13,561 nucleotides of DNA, taken from RGIG8748 sp045606045 (GTDB lineage: Bacteria; Bacillota; Clostridia; UMGS1810). The notes beneath the pieces were generated by a model, which was not told where the DNA came from, made no database searches, and saw only the letters and a list, made by a program, of their open reading frames with translations. Shown piece after piece: positions 1 to 9,800 of the stretch (its first letter is position 1; each line of letters opens with the position of its first letter). The DNA lies in the NCBI GenBank assembly GCA_045606045.1, contig JAZURE010000067.1, positions 1 to 13,561 of the forward strand, written 5' to 3'. The position numbers were made by a program, and so were the translations under genes.

Positions 1-87
1 ATAGGCAGACTCTCTTAAAGAATCCCTGCCGTGAAGCGGAGTGCAGAGCACGAACGCTGAATGGTTCTAAGATTACAAGGATAAAAC

Positions 88-113
88 AAAAAAGCACACA
101 CTTGCGTGTGTAC
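88..113 (-). terminator. tRNA-type intrinsic terminator, copy 1
   Basis: Arms 94-101 (GCACACAC) and 106-113 (GTGTGTAC) form an 8-bp stem with a 4-nt loop. In minus-strand RNA the only imperfect pair is a U.G wobble (112/95). A run of six T follows on the minus strand (93-88). It lies directly downstream of the tRNA 3' remnant, so it fits as that tRNA's terminator. Confidence 0.75.
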
Positions 114-120
114 TTTTTAG

Positions 121-134
121 TGGTGCACCATCAG
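121..134 (-). pseudogene. 14-nt remnant of a tRNA-Lys 3' end (copy 1)
   Basis: On the minus strand this reads CTGATGGTGCACCA, identical to the last 14 nt of the larger tRNA-Lys fragment at 280-329, including the acceptor 3' strand, discriminator and CCA. The T-arm that should precede it has been replaced by unrelated sequence (135 onward). It is too short to be functional and is best read as a scar of an older recombination at the same tRNA target. Confidence 0.55.
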
Positions 135-146
135 ACGAGGCGTAAG

Positions 147-171
147 CAAAACAATCCGGTGGATTGTTTTG
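147..171. repeat. Perfect 11-bp inverted repeat, 3-nt loop
   Basis: Arms 147-157 (CAAAACAATCC) and 161-171 (GGATTGTTTTG) are perfect reverse complements around a GGT loop. It sits between the copy 1 tRNA remnant and the start of copy 2, within the segment that replaces the missing tRNA body. It is A/T-rich at the base and lacks a following T-run beyond the stem, so it could be a weak terminator or a scar of inserted DNA. Function unknown. Confidence 0.7.
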
Positions 172-181
172 TAGCCGAGAG

Positions 182-293
182 TCCCTGCCATGAAGCGGAG
201 TGCAGAGCACGAACGCTGAATGGTTCTAAGATTACAAGGATAAAACAAAAAAGCACTCACTAGAGTGAATGCCTTTTAGTGGTGCACCATCAG
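182..293. repeat. Direct repeat copy 2 (tRNA 3' flank unit)
   Basis: This is the second copy of the unit at 23-134, with 75 nt identical except for one base, then a diverged hairpin, then 20 identical nt running into the tRNA 3' end. Unlike copy 1 it continues into a longer tRNA-Lys fragment (280-329). The two copies are 159 nt apart from start to start. Confidence 0.85.
247..272 (-). terminator. tRNA-Lys intrinsic terminator, copy 2
   Basis: Arms 253-260 (GCACTCAC) and 265-272 (GTGAATGC) pair over 8 bp with a TAGA loop. The single non-Watson-Crick position (256/269) is a G.U wobble in minus-strand RNA, and six T follow (252-247). Compared with copy 1 the stem has changed on both sides: pair 98/109 is A-T and its counterpart 257/268 is T-A. 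That compensatory change supports selection for the hairpin. Confidence 0.8.
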
Positions 294-329
294 GGACTCG
301 AACCCGGGACACCCTGATTAAGAGTCAAA
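280..329 (-). pseudogene. 3' half of tRNA-Lys(CTT), att-like end of the element
   Basis: Read on the minus strand, this has an anticodon loop CTCTTAA (anticodon CTT, Lys), a 3' anticodon-stem strand, a variable loop, a T arm with loop TTCGAGT, an acceptor 3' strand ATGGTGC, discriminator A and an encoded CCA ending at 280. The T stem has one mismatch (C.T). No D arm or 5' acceptor strand is present: upstream (above 330) the sequence is unrelated. This is the usual appearance of the displaced tRNA 3' end left at one side of an element that integrated into a tRNA gene and restored the intact tRNA at its other end. The element therefore lies to the right of this point. Confidence 0.8.
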
Positions 330-340
330 TGTTTTATCAG
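314..340. other. Putative recombinase core (crossover) site
   Basis: CTGATTAA at 314-321 and the sequence ending ATCAG at 332-340 form an imperfect inverted repeat (7 of 9 positions) flanking about 9-10 nt that covers the tRNA anticodon-loop junction. Tyrosine recombinases commonly cross over in tRNA anticodon loops between inverted core-binding arms, and sequence similarity to tRNA-Lys is lost just beyond this point. No integrase gene is in the window, so the assignment is inferred. Confidence 0.45.
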
Positions 341-476
341 TATTTAAGGCATTTTAAAAAGAGTTGACGCTATTTTGACACCCAAATATTATTTGTGAAC
401 AATTTCGTTTCAAAATTATATTTACAAGGCCTCTTCTGCAAACTTCAAAATCCATGCAATCTTCGAATATACTCTA

Positions 477-506
477 TTGACAAAATTCGCTATTTTCTAT
501 TAAAAT
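477..506 (+). promoter_or_regulatory. Sigma-70/SigA-type promoter of the HTH gene
   Basis: TTGACA (477-482) matches the -35 consensus exactly and TAAAAT (501-506) matches five of six -10 positions, with an 18-nt spacer. The expected start of transcription is near 513, about 25 nt before the ATG at 539. Short inverted arms TTCGCT (486-491) and AGCGAA (521-526) bracket the -10 region and could be an operator, but six-base arms may be chance. Further left, 341-476 shows only a second TTGACA (375-380) with a poor -10 and nothing else recognisable. Confidence 0.7.
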
Positions 507-538
507 ATGACATAGATATCAGCGAAAGGAAACTAACT

Positions 539-760
539 ATGTCTACAATCATTAGAGAACTGCGAATTAAACTCGGGTTATCACAAGCGAATGTTGCATA
601 TTACATTGGAATGCCACTTCGAACATTAGAAGATTGGGAAATCGGAAAATCAAAACCCGCATCATATGTAGAAGCTCTTATATACGAAAAACTTCTTCCT
701 TTAACACCGGAACAAGTAAAACTAATTAAACAACAAACTCCTCGGAGAAGAAACAAATGA
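539..760 (+). CDS. Small Cro/XRE-like helix-turn-helix protein
   Basis: This 73-aa protein probably binds DNA as a small transcriptional regulator or orphan antitoxin. Residues 1-50 form the HTH: the first helix is RELRIKLG, SQANVAYYIG (15-24) is helix 2, and PLRTLEDWEIG (26-36) the recognition helix, followed by the KxKPxxYVE pattern typical of short Cro/C1-type and HigA-like proteins. The tail (60-73) is basic. An upstream in-frame extension to a GTG at 395 is open but is rejected as coding, because a consensus promoter lies inside it and AAAGGA sits 8 nt before the ATG at 539. The gene is alone on the plus strand at the extreme end of the element, convergent with the late genes and sharing a terminator with them. 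No toxin partner is visible beside it. Its target (its own promoter, or phage genes outside the window) cannot be told from sequence. Confidence 0.8.
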   Translation: MSTIIRELRIKLGLSQANVAYYIGMPLRTLEDWEIGKSKPASYVEALIYEKLLPLTPEQVKLIKQQTPRRRNK

Positions 761-775
761 CATTGTAACCATATC

Positions 776-812
776 AAAAAATCTGGCAGGCACTACGCCC
801 GCCAGATTTTTT
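776..812. terminator. Bidirectional intrinsic terminator
   Basis: AAAAAATCTGGC and GCCAGATTTTTT (776-787 and 801-812) form a 12-bp stem, extended inside by GGC/GCC, with A and T tracts on both sides. It can therefore stop transcription from the HTH gene (plus strand) and from the giant late gene (minus strand). It overlaps the stop codon of the giant gene (811-813) by two bases, so the late operon ends here. Confidence 0.9.
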
Positions 813-3800
813 ATTCATATTTAGCTTTATCTTCTTTCGCCTTATCTCTATCCTTTTGTTGCTTGGAAATAACATCCTTTTCCCATCTATCAAAATCGGC
901 ACTTCCATACTTTTTGGATAGTTTCTTCCTAATTTTCGAAGCTTCTTCTGGATTTTCCTTTAGCAAATTACGGTATACACTTCCTATTGACGAATGTATA
1001 TCCTCGTAGTTGAAGGGAATTTTTGCACGTTTTGCAGCATTTTCCAATTCGACAGCATATTCCTCATCGGATATTAATGCCTTTGCGTATGCCTCGTATA
1101 TCCAATCATTAAAGGCGTCATCACTATAGTCGTACCTGAGGACCAGCGATTTTCGGATAGCATGGGCTTTTTCCGGCTCGTCCACAAAGCACTTAACATA
1201 TGCAGGCTTGAGTTGTGTCGTAAGAGAACCCTTTTGCACCTCTACACCAATGTTTTTGTAATAGTCCAGAATTCTATGCTCCTTCTTGCGGTCACCTGAT
1301 GCAATAGCCGAAGCAAGGTCAGCATAAGAGAACACCCTGCGACTCGTGGCGATAATCTCATCAATATCATGGAAGAAATCCCCCTCCTTAATATCTCCGA
1401 CATAGCCTTTTACACCATTAAACATATTAATTACATTCTGTGCCGGTATACCAAATGCCGTTGCAGTACTTATAGCAAGTTCAGCAAGAGCTTCGCGGAC
1501 CTTATTCCACTTATCTTCGCCCGCAGTTATATCCCACTTGTCAATAACGCCGTACACACCGGATATCGCATCAATCAAATTCTGCACAGTGTCAAAAGTA
1601 GGTACCGATGCAAGGTCATAACCGTATACAAATGTATCTTTTGCTGAAACAAGCAAATTACCGAGCACTGGAATAGCATTAGTAAAGAGATTTTCAAGAG
1701 TGTCCATTCCCACCTGCTTGGATATACTGCTGGCATTAACTTCGTTCTTTTCATCATCCTTATATGGCTTGACTTTTCGAAGAAGAGTCCTTGCAACAAG
1801 TGTTAGTGTTGCGAGAGTAATAGCCGAGGAAACTTGTGCAAATGCAGCTTTTTTGAAGCGTTCTTGAGCTGCTTCCAGAGCTTTTTTGTTTTCCGATGTG
1901 GATTGGGTTTTGTAATTCTGATGTTTTGTATTCCAATCATTATATGCCGTCCATAAAAGTCCCGAACCCTGCAGGGCATCATTTTGGAACATTGATATAA
2001 GCCTTGTCATCTCGCTTGTACTCTTTAACACTTCCGGCTTATGAAGTGTATCATAATTTGACTGAGTTTCCTCTATGGTGCGCTCGTAAATCTGAGTTAC
2101 CTCTTTCCAGTAATTTTCACTTCCCTTTGCAATGCCAAGAGTATCACTTACATAATATTTGGTGGCTTCCCACAAAACAGCCGCAACCCTGCAATCTACC
2201 GACTGCATCCAGTTAGTCGGGAAAAAGCCTTTCGGAAGATGATTAACCCATGCCGTTATTTGAGATTGACTCATTGCCTTACGAGCCTTATTTGCAAGTC
2301 CCTGCCCGGTTTTTCTATTTGCACGGTCTCCAAGCTCCTGAGTAGAATATCCTAATCTTCGTTTAAAGTGTATCCCTGTGTAACGGTCTATCTCTTCTAT
2401 AGTAGCTTTTGTTCTTGTAAAGTACGGCAGAGCTTTTACAAGAGGTGTACTTCCAAGCACAGAGCTTGCAGTAACATAAGAAGTAAGCTGTTTGAGTGCT
2501 ACAGAAGGATTAGAATTCAAAGTAGCCCCTACCCAATTACTTTGTATGGTACCCATTACCTTGTTAAATACATCGCTCTCTCTGTTTCTGGTAGTCTGCA
2601 AATCCCTTAATGTCTGTTCTATAACTCCCTTTTGTATCTTGGCACCCCACTTGTGACCGATTGTGTCCTTCACACTCTGCGTGGTATCGTTTTCATCAGC
2701 AAATGTCACATTGTAAACCTTGTTAAAGTTTCTTATGGGGATTGCAAGTCCGTGGTATTTTGCCACGAAATCAATATGTTCACTCGTTGAATAGGATAAT
2801 CCCGTTATAAGAACAGGTTGTTTTGCGTTTTCTACCACTGATTTAAGAGAACCCGCTCCCTCCAAGGTTGCATCAACCTTGAGCCCCTCGATATCTGAGT
2901 GGACAAATTTTGTGTCGGTGTGTATAGGTATATAGTTCTTTGCGTTAGCAAGTGTTCTTCCAACAAGTTGAAGCGAAGTCTCGTTAATTGCCTTATGCGA
3001 TTTTTCGTTAAACAATATTCTTGCTTCATCTATCCAGGCTTTGTCGTAAGACTCAAGCATTGAGCGAAGCCTTGTTATGTCCCATTCTGTAATTGCCACG
3101 GTTCTTACAGCACCCTCGGTATAGGCTTCCTGTGTTTTGCCGGTATTGAATAACTTGATATTCGGGATTGTCATGCCGCCAGTCTCAAGGTGCGCCCTGC
3201 CCTGCTTACGCTCCCAAAGCATTATAACCTCGCATATCATATTTTTGGGTAGCATTACAGTATTACCATTTGTATCTTTAATGCCTGTATCGTGCAACTG
3301 TGTAAGGAAGTCATACATAAGAGCTTGGTTTCCGGGGCCTTCCATAAGCACATTAAATGGCTTTGTGGCATCCATTTTAAACATATCCCCTTTGTGGACA
3401 CCCTCGTTGAGCTGACGGAAAAGCTTGTAGAATTCTCCGTCTCTGTTATATCCGGAAATCATTTCCGCAACACGCATGGGATTAAGAGTGTTTGCCGCAA
3501 AGACATTTGTGCCAATTCTTTTAACAAGCATCTTTTTGGTAGGGGCAATAAAATCCGCCTTGCCATTTAAGTCTTCACATATCTGCATACCTATCTCTCT
3601 GTTTTCCATAGCGTTATCTATACCAATCTGTTTTTTGGCATTGGATATGGTATGTCGTATCTGCACAAGTATATCTTCCAAAGCAGACAGCTCCATAAGA
3701 TTCAAGTCAATAACGCGCTTATTTCGCACCGTATTATTCAGCTGTTTTATGTATTCGCTTATTTCCTCGTGCCACTCGCTCTGGATATCATAATCAGGAT

Positions 3801-6800
3801 TATTTTTAAGGTTGTCATACTGTACCTGCAGAGCATCCAGTTTAAGACTTGCCTTTGTTGCATCGCCCTCTGGTGTGATACGGTCGGTATGGAAATCGAT
3901 TGCAGAGCACACCTCGGCTATTGCCTTGACAAGCTCCTTGGGAATACCGCCGCTTTTTTCTGTGGTATCAAGTCCGTGTTTTAGTTCAGATACCATTTTG
4001 CGAATATGTGCCTTTGCCATAGAAATCTTTTGGTTTTGACGCACAGCCTTGATTGCGGCAGATTTTTCTTCGGAAGATAGTCTCCGTTCCCAATACTGAG
4101 TATAGCTATGAGCCTTGAGTTGTTCCTTGAGCTTGTTTATCTGCTCGTCGGATTTTTCCTTGTGCTTGTCGTATTTCCTTTGGAAAGCTTCCTTTTGCTT
4201 TTCAAGAGCCGTCACTTTTTGGCTCTCTGCCTTTTTAACAAGCCTGTCCGCGCGAGTATCTTTGGTTACGGATATACCGTCTGCTTCAAGCGCAAAGAGA
4301 CTCACAACATGCTCAATGGCATCCTCTATGTATTCTGCATGCGGGTTATATGTTTCCGGTTTTAATGCCTGCAAAGCATCTGCTATAGCATTTAACTGGT
4401 CTGCAGGTGCAGTAACGGATTTGTTAAAGATATATGGGAATACTTCGCATAACTCATTATATGCCATGTCAATAGGCAGTCCGTCGTTAGTAAGACTAAT
4501 TGAGCCAAAGTGCCTTTTACGGAATTCTGCAAAATGTGCCTCTGCCTTTGCGTCATCCGGGAATTTGATATCTGTATTCTTTAACCATCCCTTAAGTCTT
4601 GCAAAATCTTCATCCACCGCAATATCCTGCGCATTGTCAATAATATCTGCTGCCACATCAGTAAACCGCTTAACCATATTGTCGGTAGCGCTCTGTACAC
4701 TTTCAGGAACATTGCCTGCTTTTTTAACTGCAGCAATATATTCGTCGTATATGCTCAGCACTTCTGCGTGAATATCTCTGGGGTTTATTACAGAATGCAT
4801 ATCGGTAACAATGCTCTTTATGAGTTTTTCCACCTTTGCCCTGTCTGCCAAGGGCACTTTTGTAAGGCGCATCTGCCTTTGAGCATTATCAAGTCTTTTT
4901 TGAAGTTGCTCGTTCTGACGGACACGGGATATAAATTCCTGCTTATTCTTTCTTGCAAGCTCTGTAAGCTCCTCGTGAAATACTTCTTCCTTAGCTATTT
5001 CCTCGATGCGGTCTTGCGTTGTAGTACTTGTCGCCACAGAAAATTTGACATTGCCTGCTCTTTCTGAATTCTTATATTTTTTCTGCGTATAATATTTGTT
5101 GACAATATCCTCTTTTTCGAGTATACTGTTATTGTCAGGATTGGTGTCTGCCAGCTTGGGCAATTGGAGCCCTCTGCTTTGCGACCAATTCTGACTTTTT
5201 ATTTTGTCAATATATCTCAGATTGCCTTTTTCTGTTTGAGTACTTAAAAAGCCCCAAATATTATTTTTACTGTAAACGCTTGCTATTCTGTTGACCTCAA
5301 TATGTTTTTCTTTTTTGTTCAAATGAAGCGCCGCAACAACAGGGTTCCCGTTCATGTCTTCAATCTGCGTCAATATTAAAAACGCATTTGGAACAGTTGC
5401 AGATTTAAATACCATCAATGGCTCTGCAAGATTTTGCGGTAAGTTTCTTATGTTTTCAAGACTTACACTATGCTTTTCACCATTAAGTTTAACCATAGTG
5501 TTTTGGCTCATTATTACCGGCAAAATTTCTGCACCGAGTTCTCTGAGTACAACTGGCGTATTTCCAAATTCAAACATCTCATTGGAAGTCATTTCCCCAT
5601 TGAGCCATCTTTCAATTTGATTTGAAAGCTTACTTGTTACAGATTTTGGAACACTAAATATTTCTTCCCTGCCAATCCTCTCAATACGGTCTTGAGTGTC
5701 GGCGGAAATGGAACGCCTTACATCTTCTCCACTTCTGCTATCAGCCGCTGTGCCACTTTCACTTTCTCTGCTATGGTTTGACACTCTTTCATTGGTTGCA
5801 TTAGAGTTATAATCTGCTCGCTTGACAGTTTCTTCTCCGAGCATAATTTCAGCAATTTTTTTAGTATCTTCAAACCTTCGTCTGTAAGTTTCTCCTTCAT
5901 AGAAACACTCCCTTGCATAATCGATTAAATTTTCGTCATCTGTCTCAAAGGTTATGACTGTTTTGATTTTCGGATATTCATAATCTGCATCTGAATATAT
6001 TAATTTATTGCCAACAGAAAAGATATAGTTACCGTCTGCGCTTTGCCTAAATGTACGATACTTATTATTTCTAAGTTCCGACACCTTCGAATAAAACGCA
6101 GCAACCTCTTTTTTGTCAAGTACGCCTTGCTGTATAGTCCACATGGCGCCGATCTGCTTTGTTCCTTTTTCAAACGCCGCCACAGATGAACCATCTGCAA
6201 AAACAACGCCCTCAGAATCATCCATAGAATAGGGAAAAATCTTTCTTCTTGCTTCAAGTGTAAAATTCATTCTGTCAACTACATCACGAGCTTCCCTTTC
6301 TCCGGCAGTATCTTCATATAATTGATGTGCCGGGGAAACATTTAACTGAAGATAGTCATTGATATTACCAATATCATATCCCTCTTTTATTCTTTGACGC
6401 CAATAGCTTTCTGATGCACCTTGTTCAAATCCCTCTATGAATTGAATAACATGTTGTAATTCATGAAGCATGCTTTTTTTCAATTCATATATGCTCTTTT
6501 GAGGATTTATGCGTATAATACCAAGTTCACCCACATCGCCAATATGTTCTCCCATATTTGGCACATACGATGCTTCGCCCTCGTCATCCATATTTTCATC
6601 ATATAAAACAGGGATATCTTTTATCTGTGGATATGCCGCAAAAAGTTTGTCATGTTTTACGAAGTCTTTTACATACAGATTTTCTTTTGAAGTAGACGGC
6701 ATCATAAATTCGTATTTACTATCATCAAGTTCGGTCTTAAAATGTCCGTCTACCCCTTTAGACCATCCGGTTTCTTTCCATAGTTCCTCAATGTCATAGC

Positions 6801-9800
6801 CTTGCTTGTCCATTTCGACAGCCCTATTATATGCTTCTTTGTCTGCCGTAAGTGATTTTTTACCAACTATCAGAAAACGAGGATAATCGTTAAGTTTATC
6901 TTCTTTTCCTGTATCTATCTGTTTTGCATACTCGCTCACCTTGTTTTCTGCCTTGCTCTCGGTGGAAACTTCCACCTTAGAACTATCGGATGTCATGTCA
7001 ATTCCGTTTCGGAAATCGGCAATTTCTCCTGCGTATTCTTTTGCAAAATCAACAGTTCCTGCATTGAGATTAGCCATCATTTCCGATTCGAGATAATCGT
7101 TCATAATGTCCAGCAACTCCTCAGTACTCAAAGTGCCGCCTGCCTCGTCATATTCCTCACTAAGAGTTTCGAATATAACTGTTCCGTATACTTTCCATAC
7201 TTCTGCTTTCCATGCCTTAAAGTCTTTTTCGGACATTTTATTTTTTACTGAATCAAGCAAGGTTTTATATGCTACACTGTCTTCAAAATGATGTGTGATT
7301 TCATGATTACGTATTGTTTCAATTGAATCTGTATCATCACATTGTAAATACAATATACCATTACTGTAAAATCCATTTATAAGTGTTCCATCGTATGTTG
7401 ATGCAGCACCAGAAAAATATCTTGTTTTTACACCATATTTCTTTTGGTTTTCTAAATCGATATTTTTCATCTCTTCGGTATATTGTGACTTTGATACCTC
7501 AAAATACTCTATTCCATCTACTGTTTCTCTTCTTGTAATTTCTGTAAATGTTCCGCTTTGAGCATTTCTTGCCTTTCTTGAAATTTCTTCGCCGCTTTTG
7601 CCGGCACGCTTGCCAAATTCCCGTCCCAAGTTTTCATCGTAACGAATGTTTGATTTTTGAGTAGTTCTCGTAGTTTCATCGTTTTTTCCTCCTAAATCTT
7701 TAGATATATCGGATTCATATATTTCTTTATTTCCATAAGAAACTCTCCGTCCGTCTCCACTTCCTTCAATATTTCTGTCAATATTATTATCATTTTTGTT
7801 GGCTCTTTCGCCAACTGCATCAATGCCATAGCCTGATGTTTTGTTGCGTTGAACTTCATTTTCTCCAATAAGTCCAAGAATTCTTTCTGCATCGCTTCTG
7901 TCATATAGAACACCTTCCTCAAAATCATTTTGTTCATTTGTTATAAAATAAACTTCAGGTTTTCCCTTTTTGTATGTACTCAAAACTGTCTTGTCTCCAA
8001 GTTTGACAGCAAACATAAACTCCATTTTTTTGGTATTTGAATCCCAATCAAACATATTAACTACAGCATAATACATTTTCCATTCATATGGCGATAATTC
8101 ATTATGGAATTGATTCTTCATGCTACCTAAGGGAAGTGCTCTATCCGAAAAATCATCCAAAAGTTTATACTTTGCCTTTCTATGAGTGTCAGCGCCTTCG
8201 GTTTTAATACTTTCTATGGCATCTATTACTGCCATACCGCCATCTTTGAAAAATTTGCCAAATTCAACAATATTGCCGTTATCCCGATATATATTTACGA
8301 GCATCCGTGCAAGCTTATCGATATCGGACAAATTACCGCTTTTTTTCATGTGATTACTAAGGCTATGTAACGAGTTTTGTTTAAGCGTGTCGTGCATAAC
8401 AGAAACAACGCTATCCACCTCTTTTTGACTTAATTCTACCCTCATTTTAGGTGCGCTGCTATCGTCTGTCAAAGTATAATTTGTCGAATTTGTCAGCTTC
8501 GCATTATTCGACAGGTCGCCGTATATAATTCGATGCATGTCGACGGCATTTTCCGACACGGCATCCAATATATTTGTAAACTTCTTTAAAAGTCCGTCTA
8601 CATCGGCTGATGTTGAGTTATAACCATTCTTATAAGAATCAAATATAAACTGTCCTATATCATCTGTGTATTCTGCAAGCTCCAACCATAAGTCGGTGTT
8701 CGGATCTATAGACTGTGCCAGTGCATCTGCATACTGCATTATCACATTATCCGTAAGTGCAGAACTTTCTTTACTTGATATAGCCTCAAAATTTGCATTA
8801 AACACCTTTTGGTAGTCAAGATTATATTTATCTGCCAGAATTTTGGAACGCTCATCAAGAAGAGCCTCCACACTATCCGGGTGAACAATCGATTTAACTT
8901 TGTCTATATCATCGGTTGCAGGCGCATCAGCGGACTGACTCGTTTCTTCAGAGGCACCGACTGTGCTTTTGGAGCTTTCTGTTTCTTGTTCCCTTGACTT
9001 GCTTTTCCAAAAAGCGGTTTTATCATCTGCAAGAATTTCCATGGCAAGCTCGCCAATTTTATAGTGATAGTTATTTTTCTTATTATCGCCTATTTCCATG
9101 GCAGCTATGGCTTCTGCTTTTTGGCGGATGTCAGTACCGCTTTTGTAGTCTAAGCCTTTAGCTATAACATTTTTGAGGCTTACATCAGAATACTTGCCGT
9201 TTACTATATTTCTTCCTACACGACTCGTTTTAACTCTGTTTATACCATGATAAGCACCGCTCATTCCCATACCGGAAAAACCGCCCGACAGTCCTGCCCG
9301 CAAATCATCAAGCAAGCTATCGCCTATGGCATATATAAGTGCATCCTTGTCGCTTTTGCCATCTTTTTTATACTCATTTATGGCAGCAACAATATCGCTT
9401 TCTTCTCCGCTTATAATTCTATCGAGCAGTTTACCTGATACATTAGCAGCAACCTCTTCGCTGCCTTCGGCAACAAAACCCTTCAAAAGCGTTTTTGTAA
9501 GTCCCTTTGGATTTCCCAGAATATTGTCCAAGCTATACTTTTCCGTGAGCAGTTCAACTGTTCCCGTAGATATACCCAAAACCAAAGCTTTGGTGTCGCT
9601 TAAACCTTTTTTCTTGGCGTTTGCAATGCCATTATATGTTGCATCGGAAGACAAAAGGGCTGATGTAATGTTGGATGTCCATTTTGTTGCCTGTGCTCCC
9701 GTAAGACCCAAACCGCCTACAAGAGCCTTTGCAGTAAGAAGATTTACAATATTATCGCCCATGGACATTGCTGTATCGAACACAAATTCTCCAACATTAC

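Larger units (their letters stand above)
23..134. repeat. Direct repeat copy 1 (tRNA 3' flank unit)
   Basis: Positions 23-97 match 182-256 with a single mismatch (g at 31, a at 190), and 115-134 match 274-293 exactly, all at the same 159-nt offset. The only diverged part is the terminator hairpin between these blocks, which keeps its length. Read on the minus strand the unit is: tRNA 3' end with CCA, a short spacer, a terminator hairpin, a T-run, then about 65 nt of conserved flank. It looks like duplicated chromosomal sequence downstream of a tRNA gene, perhaps from repeated integration and excision at this locus. No convincing gene is seen in it. Confidence 0.85.

Noticed and set aside
23..256. 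CRISPR-like reading of the repeated units
   Set aside because: There are only two copies, long and adjacent to tRNA ends, with no spacer regularity and no cas genes.
395..538. Upstream in-frame extension of the HTH gene to a GTG at 395 (121 aa)
   Set aside because: A consensus promoter (477-506) lies inside it, the extension is hydrophobic and unlike the HTH family, and a ribosome binding site precedes the internal ATG at 539.
1575..1799. 74-aa minus-strand ORF nested in the giant gene
   Set aside because: Unlike nested ORFs A-C it lies over a conserved-looking membrane and helical module, has no SD at its start and a Leu/Cys/His/Arg composition typical of shadows.
4115..4771. 218-aa plus-strand ORF antisense to the giant gene
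   Set aside because: Its Ser/Cys/Leu/Ala-rich composition mirrors the antisense of coding sequence; it has no ribosome binding site or recognisable domain.
6000..6257. 85-aa minus-strand ORF nested in the giant gene
   Set aside because: No SD before the start, an irregular Arg/Leu/Phe-rich composition, and it overlies a folded domain rather than a linker.
8740..8870. GGAGG followed 9 nt later by an out-of-frame ATG (near 8857)
   Set aside because: The resulting short frame has shadow-like composition, so the SD-ATG pair is probably chance. It also shows that such pairs can occur by accident and tempers the nested-gene claim.
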